This document shows positions 36,406 through 47,945 of a stretch of DNA of 64,000 nucleotides, one piece after another. This DNA is from Capniomyces stellatus. Lineage: Eukaryota; Kickxellomycota; Harpellomycetes; Harpellales; Legeriomycetaceae. Location of the stretch: positions 268,478-332,477 of the forward strand of contig LUVW01000007.1 of assembly GCA_001661515.1 (NCBI GenBank). The letters are read 5' to 3'. Both the position numbers and the translations under genes were made by a program. Each line of letters starts with the position of its first letter. Positions within the stretch are counted from its first letter, which is position 1. The notes below the pieces were generated by a model, which saw nothing but the letters and a program-made list of their open reading frames with translations, was not told where the DNA came from and did not search any database.

Positions 36406-37280
36406 ATTTATTATCTGGTTCTGTTGTATAACTTTGGACTTTTTAATTGATTGCAATTATTGCAAGTATAATTATTCAGCTGGGCTACTGTTAAAAAATG
36501 CGTTTTAGTGAGAAAGAGATGATTTTAAAGTAAATAAAGAAAAAGCCAAGTAATAAAGTGATGTTAAAATTGGTTTCAGCCTAATTGCTTTGTATTGGTC
36601 CATTTATTTATTTTTGCTTGGTTTGCAAGTGAAATAAATGGCGGTTGTGTTTTACAGAAATAATTTAACCAAAAAATAAAGTACAAAGTCGATTAACAGC
36701 TTTTACGATCAAAAACAATGGAGGCATTTGAGTTAGCCTCTATAAAGCAAGAAATAAAGAGACCAGCGTTTGGTCGCATTATTATAAGAAAACATGTTGC
36801 TACGCCAATGCACTTTTAGCCGGGATATTCGTACGAGATGTGGTCCTGCAAAAGTCCAAGCGATATTTGCCTCCACTTTGATAGAAGAAAAAAAAAGGTT
36901 AACAGTTAAAAGAAAGAAAGGAGGAAAGTGATTGCTTTTTTTTTTAAGAAACTGCGCTTGATTATTTAGTAATTCAAAATGATTTTATTCAAGAGAGCCA
37001 ATCAAGGTATTTTCAGGAACTTTAAGCTAACATCGATTTTCCATCGTTAATTTATTGAGTAAAGAAAAAAAGGGATTAATCCATTCAAATATATTTCAAG
37101 TAATAAAAAAAAAATTCAAGAAAAAATAAATGAAATGAATTCTAAACTCTTTCAATCTTGTAATTCTTTTTTTTATATTCGTTTTATATTCTAATAGCTA
37201 GGGTAATAATTGAGATCGATTAAGGCAAGGTAGATCAAGGAAGGTTCGAGACAACCAAGGAAAGAAAGGAAAAGCGCGAG
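36406..37280. other. Divergent promoter region (FMP52-like / RQC1)
   Basis: 875 bp between divergent starts, with A- and T-rich tracts near 36890-36950 and 37100-37180 and a purine-rich leader (AAGGAAAGAAAGGAAAAG) just before the RQC1 ATG. No coding region is supported. Confidence 0.6.
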
Positions 37281-40073
37281 ATGTCTTCAAGAGCTGTAAA
37301 AAGAATTCTAAAGAGTCGAGGTTACGATGAATTGGAGGCGAATATGGAGCGAATAAGAGAAATGGAAAAGAGAAAGGAGGAAATGAAGGAGCAAGGAGAC
37401 GATAATGATGATGTAGAAGAAGGCGAGGAGCAAGAGACTAAAAAAACGAACAATAAGGGGAATAAAGCAGGATTTGGATTTGGATTCAGTGTTCTTGGTG
37501 ATGAAGCAGAGGAAGGGATGGGTGATGAGAATAGGATGAAAAGCAGTAGCAAGAAAAAGAACAAAAAGAAGAACAAGAAGCTTGAAGCGGCAAATGCATT
37601 TGAGATGTTGGAGCTAGAGGAGCAGGAAATGAGCGATAATGAGGAAGCTGAAGAAACCGGGATAGAGCCGGGGATTATTGAATTAATAGTTGAGGAATCA
37701 GATGGATCCGAGGATATTGATATGAGCAATGAGATTGGGAGCAAGCCAGATAAATCAAGTAACCTGAAAGACAAAAAGACAGGGGGAGGCAAGAGCAATG
37801 CAAAGGGAAAGAAGAAGGGCAAAAGGGAAGGGAATAAGGGTGGCAAGAAGAAAGAGGATATGAGTATGAAGGAACTGGATGAACATTTGGTAGAGCTGCA
37901 AAAAACAGACAAGAAGCAAGAAGAGTTAAAGGGGTCGACAATGAGCGGCAAAAACGAAAAAATAGAGAGAAAATCAAGGATTACCAAAGAGCTGGTGGGC
38001 GGCGACATAAGAAACATGAATGCTGAGCAGGAGGTTAAGCGGATGTTGGGAGAGGACACAACGGCAAACAAAGCCAATAGAGGCCATCGAAGATATATTT
38101 TGCAGGCAGGATTGGAGCGCAAGAGATATATATTTGCAAAACCAGGGTTTACTTGGCCACCAATGAATCGAGAGAACGGATTGACGATTGAGCCGGTGGA
38201 CATTAGCACTGAGGACTACAAGGATGTAAAGAAGAAGGTAGAGCAGACCGATGACGGGGGGAAATGGTTTGCAATAAGGTATAATCAGAGATATATGACG
38301 GCACAGATAGAGTTTATGGCCTGCTTGGCAACACATGATCCATACATGATAGCAAATATTATGCAGAAACAGCCATACCACATTGATGTGCTGCTGCAGC
38401 ATGCTTTGACAACTGAGCAGAGCGGAGGGAGTGCGGAGGAAGTGGGGGAGTACATAGAGCGAGCATTGTTTGCGTTGGAATCGTCATTTGGACCCAACTT
38501 TTCGATATCGACGGGGCAGTGTAGGCTAGATTACAGACGGGCAGAGAACAGGTCGTTTTTTATTACGCTGTTTAGACATATGCATTTGCTTGCTCGGAGA
38601 GGGTGTTGGCGGAGTGCATTTGAGATAAACAAAGTGTTGCTGAGTCTTGACCCGGCAGGCGATCCATTGTGCGCGATTCTGAATTTAGACTACTTTGCTA
38701 TCAAAGCAAAGCAGTACGACTACGTAGCAAACTTTTACAAAAACTGGCCATGGGCATCAACAACGCTTCCGAGCTGGATGTACTCGGTAGCGACAGCGAG
38801 ATTCATGGTAGAGTTGGGCGGGCCAAAACAAAACGCGCGTAAAAACATGGGCAACGAGTTGGATGTAAATGTGCATAGGGAGAGTTTGGAGCTGCTGGTA
38901 AAGGCGATTCTTACGTTCCCAACAGCAATACCAAAGATGTTCAGCAAGGCAAGCATTGCGATAAGCAAAGAGATCAGGGAAAACAAGTTCTTTGACCCAA
39001 TAATCATAGAGGCTGAGCCGGGGTACACCGTGATGGAACTGCTGGTTTCGGTGTTTGCTGAAAGAAACGTGTCGCTGTATAGGTCTCCAGAGGCAGGCCA
39101 ATGGCTAAGGCTTGGAGTAGGAATGGCACTTAAAAGGTTGAGAGAGGCCAGGATAGAGGCTATAGGCTACGATGACAACGAAGTGACGCAGTTTGAGACT
39201 AGAGACGTTGATATAAGCATGGGCTTTAAGCAAAACAACGCGCTTTGCACATACGTGATTCCATATAACTTAAGTCGGCACATGATTGCCTCGGATATCG
39301 CTCATCTGGTGGGCAAGTTACCAGAGTCGATTAAAAACAGAGACAACTATGCGTTTGACCCACTACCGCCACTCGACGACATAAACCCCGTTGCAATGAT
39401 TCTGAGCGGAAATGGGCCAACCACGCGCGGAGGCGGTAGGGATGGCGATGCATCACTGGCAAATGTAGCGGAAATGATAATGAACTTGGAGGATACCGAG
39501 ATTGAGGAGGGAAGGTTTGGGAGAGTTATAAGGATGATGCTGCCGTGGCTAAGAAACGCAGCACATGGTGCTGACCTCACCGAATTGGAGGAAAGGTTGC
39601 AGCAGCTTGATTACTCGTCCGACGAAGAGGAACACTACAACGACGGTGGTGGTGACAGTGATGAAGACCACCAAGTTGAGCTGGACTACCATTCGGGCAT
39701 GGAAAACGAGCACGACTGGGCCCATAGCGATAATGAGGACTTGGATCCTGAAAACAACCAAGACTTGGTAAACGCAAACACCGACCGTGCAGAACCTCCT
39801 GCAAATCCTCCTGCCGCTCAAGAAGCCCCGGCTGTTCAAGGTAGATCTATATTCCAGCTCCTACGGCAGACTTTAGAGCCAATAAGAACTGCTGCTGAGT
39901 CTGTATTTTATCAGCAAGAATTGCCCATTGATCTAGAAGCTGAAAACATCGGTCATAACAATACGCTCCTTCATACCCACAGCAGCCAAGCCGCGGATAC
40001 CAATAGAGACGGCTACTCTACATACTCTGACGATGATGACGATGTTTTTGAAAATGCACTAGAAGAACATTAG
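37281..40073 (+). CDS. RQC1: Rqc1/TCF25 family protein (ribosome quality control)
   Basis: Single exon of 930 codons. The N-terminus begins MSSRAVKRILK, followed by an acidic/basic disordered part (about 20-240) holding NAFEMLELEEQEMSDNEEAE, comparable to the FxxLxxxxxD segment of the family. The conserved TCF25 block follows: GHRRYILQAGLERKRYIFAK, FAIRYNQRYMTAQ, PYHIDVLLQHAL, ALFALESSFGP, GQCRLDYRRAENRSFFITLF, RRGCWRSAFEINKVLLSLDP, DPLCAILNLDYFAIKAKQYDY. It looks like helical repeats. Rqc1 acts with Rqc2 and the E3 ligase Ltn1 on stalled 60S subunits and is needed for Cdc48 recruitment; human TCF25 steers Ltn1 to make K48-linked ubiquitin. The C-terminus (about 770-930) is acidic (SSDEEEH, YSDDDDDVFENALEEH). 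Nothing suggests inactivation. Confidence 0.95.
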   Translation: MSSRAVKRILKSRGYDELEANMERIREMEKRKEEMKEQGDDNDDVEEGEEQETKKTNNKGNKAGFGFGFSVLGDEAEEGMGDENRMKSSSKKKNKKKNKKLEAANAFEMLELEEQEMSDNEEAEETGIEPGIIELIVEESDGSEDIDMSNEIGSKPDKSSNLKDKKTGGGKSNAKGKKKGKREGNKGGKKKEDMSMKELDEHLVELQKTDKKQEELKGSTMSGKNEKIERKSRITKELVGGDIRNMNAEQEVKRMLGEDTTANKANRGHRRYILQAGLERKRYIFAKPGFTWPPMNRENGLTIEPVDISTEDYKDVKKKVEQTDDGGKWFAIRYNQRYMTAQIEFMACLATHDPYMIANIMQKQPYHIDVLLQHALTTEQSGGSAEEVGEYIERALFALESSFGPNFSISTGQCRLDYRRAENRSFFITLFRHMHLLARRGCWRSAFEINKVLLSLDPAGDPLCAILNLDYFAIKAKQYDYVANFYKNWPWASTTLPSWMYSVATARFMVELGGPKQNARKNMGNELDVNVHRESLELLVKAILTFPTAIPKMFSKASIAISKEIRENKFFDPIIIEAEPGYTVMELLVSVFAERNVSLYRSPEAGQWLRLGVGMALKRLREARIEAIGYDDNEVTQFETRDVDISMGFKQNNALCTYVIPYNLSRHMIASDIAHLVGKLPESIKNRDNYAFDPLPPLDDINPVAMILSGNGPTTRGGGRDGDASLANVAEMIMNLEDTEIEEGRFGRVIRMMLPWLRNAAHGADLTELEERLQQLDYSSDEEEHYNDGGGDSDEDHQVELDYHSGMENEHDWAHSDNEDLDPENNQDLVNANTDRAEPPANPPAAQEAPAVQGRSIFQLLRQTLEPIRTAAESVFYQQELPIDLEAENIGHNNTLLHTHSSQAADTNRDGYSTYSDDDDDVFENALEEH

Positions 40074-40377
40074 TCACCGCCACTGTTCTTATTTACTCGT
40101 GTACTGCTTCTCACCCCATGTGTTTTATTATTCTATTAATAGCATTGGATTTGGTCCAGCTGACTAGCGGTAATAACATAACACCAAAACTGCGTAATAC
40201 TTTTGAAAGCAAGACCAGCATTAAATTAAAAATAAACACAGAGTAAAATAAAATAACAACCAAGTTCCACTCTAAACGCTTTATTAATTGGGATCTTTTA
40301 AACCAACATTTAATCCAAAGTTAAAAAAAACAAAACTTATATTTCTACTAGCTTTACTATTGTTTGGCCCTGTTGGG
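40074..40377. other. Convergent intergenic region
   Basis: 304 bp of AT-rich 3' flanks between RQC1 and the unidentified gene on the minus strand. Nothing else is seen. Confidence 0.6.
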
Positions 40378-43300
40378 TTACTTTTTTGTCAAGTTGAACG
40401 GGATTGGTGACTTGCTTAAAATATAATCTCTTACTTTTCCAAGCTCAACACCTCTCGGCAAAGCCTTTTTGGATTTACACTTTCCTCCATCTCCAATCGC
40501 CTCCTTATCTTCTTCATTTCGCGCCAAACTCCTTGACTTTATTTTTAGAATCGGATACAGCGAGTTTGGAGATCTAAAGGGTGTACGTTTGTACATTCTA
40601 ACCTTGTTTAAATACTGCTCTATTTTATCTTTGCTTTCGCTGCTTCCAACCTTGCTTAACTTTTCAGCATACTCACTTCTAAACACATTCGTAACGTTGC
40701 TTTGGTTGGAACTGTGATTGGTGCTGTGGCTGTGGTTTTTGCCAAGTGTGGTCTTGCTTACGTCCTTACTTCTTCTATTCAAAAGTTTGTGACGCTTTGA
40801 AACGGGCGAGATTGCCATTGAAAATGCAGGTGCCATCTTCCCCAACTCGTCTTCATCTCCATCCTCTGTGTCTCTATAAATCTCGGAATCAGTGCACTCA
40901 ACGCCTGATGGACCCACCATCTCATTTCTACGCATTTCAACTGCTTCCAAGTAGGCAATGATCGACTCTCTATCGACTTGTAAACTCCCGCCTGCCTCAA
41001 CCATTTCATCGCTACCACACATCTCCAAACCGTCTGCCCCGCCACCTACCTTACCAACCCCTCTCTCCTGTGTTACTGATCTATTTCCGCTTAAAGCTGT
41101 ATCTGCAGACTCCATTCCTCCCATAAAAGTATGTCCATTGCGGTTTGTTTGTGGTCTTTCCCTTGCTCCTGTACCTAAACGCACACTCGCGTCTAGGCCA
41201 TTCAGCCTCCATCTCGGAACCCAATTCTTTCGCATCTCATCGATCTCTTTTAATTTTGCTTCCGCAACATCATATACCCCGCAAGCCGTGTTTAGTACCA
41301 CTATTGCCTCGTCCAACAGCCCATTTGCGTCCAGAACAGTTGCCACATCCAACAAAACTCTTGGTCCTGCGCCCCATTCTACCAGGCTGTCTACAAAAAC
41401 CGAAAAAAACGCACCTAACTTTTTTTTTTCACTGCCTGACCTTCCCTTAGCCAAACCGCCCCTTGCCCACTCGCCATCTTTCTGGTGTACCGCTTTGTCG
41501 TTTTTCTTCAAAGTGCCGCTCCCACAAAGCTCTAGATACGAACTTAACTGGCCTTTTATTCTTTTTGAAAGGCGCAAAACACTATTGTTATGTATGTCAC
41601 TTTTCACCCCCCTCTCATCGCCAAACGTTCCCAACGCTTGCCGTGTGTAGAAAATAGTCATGAGTATTGAAATGTGAATCTCTATGCCAAGAATCTCTAC
41701 GCCAACCCTTTTCAGCATCTCACTAACTAAAGCCAAGTACTCGGGCCTGTCACCAGACAACTCTCTCGATTTTTTTCCTGCCATTCTACCAGCTTTACTG
41801 ATCCTCCTCGATACCTTTTCCCCTGCTTTTTGCATTCTTTCAATCACTACCACCACCTCATTAAGCAGTGTCTCCAAGTAGTGGTTAGAAGGCGCCGGGT
41901 CCATCTCCAACAACGACTCCAGGCCATCAACGTCGTCTCCAATGCTACTCTTCCCCTTTTGGTGTCTGTCTACACCACATTCTCTTCTAGGACATCTTGC
42001 CTTGATCATACTCAGCCTCATGCTCAGCATAACTCCGATTGTGTTCATTGACTTTAAAAACGTTGAAATCTCTAGTTCCACCGCTTTAATGCTTTGGCCG
42101 TCATTGTCATCGAATCCGCCTTTAATCAGCCTACTGTTCAGTATTTTGTCAATCACAAATCCCAGCCCTATCAACAACAATCTTGTTGCCCCTACTGTGT
42201 CGGGCAGTCGCACCAACCACTTTCCGTACTCTAACTGCTTCACTCTTTCTTCAAAACTGACACCTGGCCTCAACTCCTCGTCTTCGTATAGGCTGTCATT
42301 CTCGCTATTGCTGCCACGACTCTGGTCGCAATATTTTGCATCGTATTCTCCGGCCCAGGACTTCTTGCTCTTATTGGAACCATTGTACTTTTTCGAACAG
42401 CTGGCACCCTTTAAACCGTCGTCTTGATACTCACCGGATGACTCTAAATTGTATTTTCTCTTTTTGTTTTTTTGGCTGGAACTTGATCCCAAACTATCCA
42501 AGTCGGCAATATTCAAGCCCCACACCTCCTTATATACATGGTAGCCTTGGTCACTTTCTCTTATTACAATGTCTGTAACCTCGACTAGCTTATCAATAAA
42601 CCTACTTCCGTCTCCAAATACATTACTCTGGTCATATACCCCTTGCAGCCACTCTACATCAAAAATGTCATTTATTCTCTGATTCTCCATCGCCATTTTA
42701 ACCTTTTCTGACTCTGAATTTGTTTCGGACTCAGCTTCCAATCCTGTGTCCAAATCCACCCTCGCTTTATCTTTCACTCCCAGACAGCTATGTAGCATCT
42801 TCTCAACCACCCAAAAATGCTGATAAGCCACTCCGCTGCTCAATAACGCCTGCAAAAGTATCTCATTCCACCCATAAATCTCAAACTGCTCATAGCACAC
42901 ATTAACTATGTGCTGAATTGCCACGAACCTAATTGCCATATATGCATTACACCCATACTACTATTAGCTCTTAAACGCCCTCATTAAATCCAATTACAAA
43001 TATCTTAAGCCTATATTACAACATTTTAAATTCTACAAGCCGTTTAATATGATTGGAAATTTAAACTATCCAACACCTCTAAATGTCAGCGCCACATTTC
43101 GGGTACTTTACCTACGCAAGTGAATAGGAATGTCTTCGTAAATATCCCCTATTCTATCAATATCACCATCGATCCCTAAATCATCCCCAATTGAGTTCCC
43201 TAGCTTGAACCCTGCCAAAAGCTTCAGCGGCATACCTTGACTCCCCATGACCATCCCCTTACTCCAGAAAACTAGTTTTCGCTGCTCGTTTTGTAGCACC

Positions 43301-44421
43301 AGCTGCATCCACTCCCCCCACAAACTAACAAATACTTTCCTCAACTCCTCATACAAAAACCCCAGCTCTTTGGCTATCAAAAAACTTGACTTTTGGTTCT
43401 CCCTTCTGCTCAGGACCACATCCCAGAACTTAACTCCAGCGTATCTTTTTAATCGTGATGACCGATTTCCCAAATGGGGCTTGTCACGCATTTCCTGTCT
43501 AGAACCTGCTCCAGAAACGCCCATATCTATTTTATCGATCACCTCTTTAACCGTCCAAACGTTGCTCCTTGTGACCATGTGTGCCAAATGCTGTGTCTTC
43601 TCATTTGCTGGTTTCTTGACTGGTGTGATTAACCAAGTTCCCGGCCTTTTGATCTTTTGGTAATACTCGTTCAGCTCGGAATTTAGACCGAGTCTGCTTT
43701 TTCTTTTTCGCCCTGACCCTTGGTAAAACTGCATTCTCCTTTCGCCTTGGTACTCATGATAATTTTGATATTTAGCTCTGGATTCCTCTTCGCTTGACCC
43801 TTCTTCTAACCCTTTTTCGTTTTCTTTTTTATATTCGTTTACACGATCCTTCTCAGATAACATTATATTGTATTTGCTGTGATTTATTGGAGAGCTGCTA
43901 TTTGTTCTCTCCAGTCTACGCTTTTTGCCGCCATAATTTAATCTTGATAAATTTCCTTTTTTCTGCAATTTACGCAGCTTCTCTACGCTCTTGCTGCAAT
44001 TTCTCTGCCGTGTGCTAAAGGCTCTATTTATAAGCACATTGCGAGTGCTACACATGCCGCCGCCACGTAAACTTCCATCGTTGTAAGTCGAATCATCAGA
44101 GTCCGTTGAATTTTCAGTACCACTGCCTTCTAGCCATTGTGTGTTGGAATCTCTGTCGTGTTCTGGTGAACAATAATTTCCCTCTTGCTTTTGTTTAACA
44201 TCTTTATTTTTGCCCGCATTCTTGAGCCTATCGTTTACCTTTTTGCCCTCTTGATTTGCCGCACTCGCTTTAAAAATATCTGGCCGAAACTCCACGCTGT
44301 TGAAGTTCGAGGGATTCTGTGCTACCATACGCTGGGCATACTTGATTTTGCTAATGACTACTCTAATGTGTCTTTTCAGCTTTTCAACTGTCAGGAAGTC
44401 TTCTTCTCCTACAAGCTCCAT
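40378..44421 (-). CDS. Unidentified 1286-residue, probably nuclear protein
   Basis: Two open frames are best read as one gene: exon 1 44421-43112 ends CGTAG before a GTAAAG donor, and exon 2 42928-40378 follows a GGCAATTAG acceptor; the split AG/G codon gives HLR-R-FVAIQH in frame. An ATG inside the intron (42939) could alternatively start a separate 853-residue protein. Visible: an N-terminal helix (LTVEKLKRHIRVVISKIKYA), a basic, Lys/Arg/Ser/Asn-rich stretch (about 60-270), a conserved-looking helical core spanning the junction (WDVVLSRRENQKSSF, ELRKVFVSLWGEWMQLVL, FVAIQHIVNVCYEQFEIYGW, LLSSGVAYQHFWVVEKML), further helices (TRLLLIGLGFVIDKIL, VELEISTFLKSMNTI, YLETLLNEVVVVIERMQK), and a basic C-terminus (RMYKRTPFRSPNSLYPILK). 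I do not recognise the family. Basic clusters suggest nuclear location. It is convergent with RQC1. Confidence 0.65.
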
Positions 44422-46595
44422 TCTGTTTATTTACACAATGCTACTGTCCACACAACTCATTTGATGTCTGTTTTGTTGGTAACCTGTAATGTTTACAAGT
44501 ATTTACATTTGACCTTTCTATTTGGAATTTAAAATTATTAAATTGGTGTTATAGCTGGTGTAGCTGCTATTAAATTCTACGGTATTACTGGTCTTATAAA
44601 TTGAATAAGGGTATACTTTCAGAAACTCGTTGCTATCAATAGACCTGCCGCAATTTTTGCTGGGATTGTTGGTTTAAGTTTGGAATAAAACCTATTAGTG
44701 CTGTTGGTATTACAATGGTAATATAAATATTGCTGGTGTTTATAAAAGCCCCTTAACAAATTTGTTGTTAAACTTCGATAAAAATAAAAAAAATAATTGT
44801 TGTCGATTTCCGACTATTGTTTGCTTTGTTCAGGCTCTTTAAAGAAAACAAGCCAATTTTCATTCCATTGGCTACATCTGATTGTTTTTTTTGTTTTTTT
44901 TTATTGAAATGTGATTGCTTCTTTCAATTATATCAATATAACCGAGTCAAGCTGTTTTACTCATCACAGTAAATAAAACCATCATCCTCAATCACTTATC
45001 GAGTATCCAACCTGACATGTACCCTCTGAATAACAAGCTCACAGGATTACTGCCAATGCCCGCCACATTGGCCATAAATACCACCAGGCAAGATATTTAC
45101 CATTCACATATGTTGCGCTGCTCTGCTAAGCTTGTCAGTATTTATTAGACCTTTATCATAGAATAATTGGTTTACGTTATATTCCTTTTGTCAAGAACTT
45201 GTGCAATTTTAAAGCTCTCGTAAAATGGGGTATGCTGTTTGACTCTACCTGATTAGGACTATCCGCAGTCAGGCTTGATGCGGCTATACTGTTTGGTTTT
45301 TATTATGTAATCGTAAAAGCATGAATAGATCCTAGATCGGCAAGCAAATTTTATGGCGCAAGGTTAACGTGCCTTTGCTTTAAACCGGACCAGGGAGATT
45401 TTTCCAGTACGGCTGTATTGCTGGAATTTGGCTGTAATGATATCACATTAGATTTGGATTAGCTTTGATATGTTTGCTTTGTCTAAAGTTACTACTAGGT
45501 GTGTCATTACTTTTTAATAAACTCGTAATAAAGTTTCCTATTGCAGCGATTCAAAAAGAATCAGCTAATTCGAAAGTAAAGAAGGAATAATCAATCGATG
45601 TTCGTGCTTTGTAAGTTCAATTAAGCCTGGCCAATTAAAGTGGGTAAAAATATTGGAATATCCAACATACCTAATTGAATCTGAAGATTACTAATTTCAA
45701 AGGTCTAGGTGTTTTATGGTTTCAGTTGAATATTTCTTTCGAGTTCTATTTTGTACAAACTAATCTGATACCAACGCCAATGTTTTTCCTCAATAATATT
45801 GAAACTGGAAAAATAAATCAGGTATTGAATCCAATTAAAAATAAATGAATGAGTAAATAAATAACAATAACAATAGGAATTGAAATTGAAAAAGCAATAA
45901 TAATCGAAATAGCGACATCATTAGCAATAGCAACCATACCAAACGTCTTGCTTGACTTCTGCCACCGGAATACACCGCCAGTATTACTTCTGACTGTGTA
46001 GCTGCAGAACATATATGCCAATCTTTATTTTCCGCGGCTGCGCAATGTCTGTCTTTGTAATGGCTCATTGGCAAAATGCAGCACTGTCAAAGTCTCGAAC
46101 CTAATAGAAATGCATTTTTCAAAACAAAAACCAACCCCCCCAATTAATGCTAAAAAAGGAATGAAGAGGCAATAGCACAACTATGCCTAATCAAGCCAGA
46201 TAGATTAGACAATTGATTCGCTATCTCCATTTGCTTCAAATCCGACTCCTAATGTTTTTAATTGTTTTTACTTTAAAAAACCGAAACAAACCAATACAAA
46301 CCAAGCACCCAACAAAATTCAGTCATGTAAATTAATGCTTGATGCGCAAAAACAGGTGAAAGATCAACAAATAAATAATCAAAAAGATGAGAGAAGAAAA
46401 AAAAAAAGTAAAATGACAACAAACCCGATAGCAAAGCATTGATAAGGGTGGCCATACTTGATTAAAAGCAAAAGCCCTATTGTAAAAAATAATAATAATA
46501 TTTTGGATTTATATAAATAACCAGCTGTGTAGGTTTCAAAAAAAAGTCGTATCTTCTGTATCTTTATTTTTATTTAAAAGAAAAGTCTATCCAAA
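44422..46595. other. Intergenic region upstream of the peroxiredoxin gene
   Basis: 2.2 kb, AT-rich. Short minus-strand frames near 45818-46074 and 46273-46455 lack a recognisable family or splice partners and are judged non-coding. The right end holds the peroxiredoxin promoter. Confidence 0.5.
46512..46518 (+). promoter_or_regulatory. TATA-box-like element of the peroxiredoxin gene
   Basis: TATAAAT lies 84 bases before the peroxiredoxin ATG and is followed by a T-rich stretch. Its position suits a strong TATA-type promoter; this is an inference from position and sequence only. Confidence 0.5.
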
Positions 46596-47186
46596 ATGGT
46601 TCTTATCCCAACCTCAAAAGCTCCACAATTCACTGCCCAGGCTATTGTCGACGGTGACTTCCAAGAAGTCAGCCTCTCAGACTACGCTGGCAAGTACGTT
46701 CTTTTGTTCTTCTACCCATTGGATTTCACCTTTGTGTGCCCAACAGAAATCATCGCATTCAGTGATCGCGCCAAAGAATTCAAGGAGCGCGGCGTCGAAA
46801 TCCTCGGTATCTCATGCGATTCAGCTTTCAGTCACTTCCAGTGGGTAAACATGCCACGCAACCAAGGTGGTATCGGTGCCTTGAACTTCCCATTGGTATC
46901 TGATTTCAGCAAATCAATCTCCCGAAGCTATGAAATCCTCAATGAGCAAGATGGTGTCCCATTCCGTGGACTATACTTGATTGACAAGGAACAAAAAATC
47001 CGTTGCATGATGATCAACGATAACCCAGTTGGAAGATCAGTTGACGAGGCTATCCGTCTTGTTGATGCTTTGCAATTCACCGATGTCCATGGTGAAGTCT
47101 GCCCAGCTAACTGGAAAAAGGGTCAAGACACCATTATCCCAGATACCAAGGGATCTAAAGAATTCTTTGGAAAGACCTACGAATAA
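46596..47186 (+). CDS. TSA1: Typical 2-Cys peroxiredoxin (Tsa1/Prx1 type)
   Basis: Single exon of 196 residues, the usual length. The peroxidatic cysteine is C48 in [14 protein letters not shown] (codon at 46737), with Thr and Arg partners of the family present. The resolving cysteine is C169 in [15 protein letters not shown] motif ([16 protein letters not shown]) and an aromatic C-terminal tail (KEFFGKTYE), linked in this family to sensitivity to overoxidation, are present. The enzyme reduces H2O2 and organic peroxides with thioredoxin in the cytosol. Codons are more C-ending (GCC, TTC, ATC, CGC) than in neighbouring genes, as expected for a highly expressed gene; there is no intron, and a TATA-like box lies 84 bases upstream. 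A possible AATAAA signal lies near 47273. Confidence 0.97.
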   Translation: MVLIPTSKAPQFTAQAIVDGDFQEVSLSDYAGKYVLLFFYPLDFTFVCPTEIIAFSDRAKEFKERGVEILGISCDSAFSHFQWVNMPRNQGGIGALNFPLVSDFSKSISRSYEILNEQDGVPFRGLYLIDKEQKIRCMMINDNPVGRSVDEAIRLVDALQFTDVHGEVCPANWKKGQDTIIPDTKGSKEFFGKTYE

Positions 47187-47945
47187 TCAACATAGTTTCA
47201 AACTATAGTTGAAATTTTTTTATTCAATTTTTTACGATCGAATAATTTATATATACTCCATATATTTTTTTCAATAAACAAACTCGATTAAATTATCGTG
47301 ATTTGAACATTTAACAAGACGCTTATTTGTAAAAAGAAGTAACAATTCTTTTGGTTAGCCTTTTGGCTTGCATAGTGGTTAAAGAACCTACTTTCTAGAA
47401 TATAAATTTACTGTGTGTAACATTTAAGCCTGAATAGCCTCAAATATAATCACATAATTGTACTAACATCTCGAGATTGTATCCTATAGCCTATAACCTA
47501 TAGCCCTCCTAACGCCGAGTATACATTGAACATATTCCAGCAAAAGATCTTTTATAATGAATTATGTATCTACAAGACAACAGTCTAGTTGGCCTTTAGG
47601 AATGTAAACAACACCACAGTATACATAGTACAGCTTATTTAGCGAATATACGTTTCGTTACAAGTAGCCCACATACTCATTCAATTGAAGTACGAAGGGC
47701 GATCTTGGCAAAAGGTTACATCACCTAACCGCAAAGTATAACATTACAATAGTTGAGCTACAACGGATATAACACTACTGCAACTGTTCCATAACAATGT
47801 TCTTTTTTAAAAAAAGAAAAAAGTCGTGGGCAGTGGATAAAAGGCCCGGTAGCCAAATAAACAGTACTGTAGCAGATTTATTAGCTGTCTTATTGATTGG
47901 ATATATAAAAAGATATAGTTTTTAAAAAAGTAATAATAAAAAAAA
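47187..47945. other. Convergent intergenic region
   Basis: 759 bp between the 3' ends of the peroxiredoxin gene and the minus-strand mitochondrial ribosomal protein gene. No coding or RNA gene is supported. Confidence 0.55.

Noticed and set aside
42929..42939. ATG at 42939 as start of a separate 853-residue protein
   Set aside because: An in-phase GTAAAG...TTAG intron joins the two frames, and the ATG lies inside that intron. Kept as an alternative only.
47350..47400. Stretch resembling the start of U2 snRNA (AGCCTTTTGGCTT)
   Set aside because: The match is short, the branch-site recognition region and Sm site are not evident, and the flanks do not fit.
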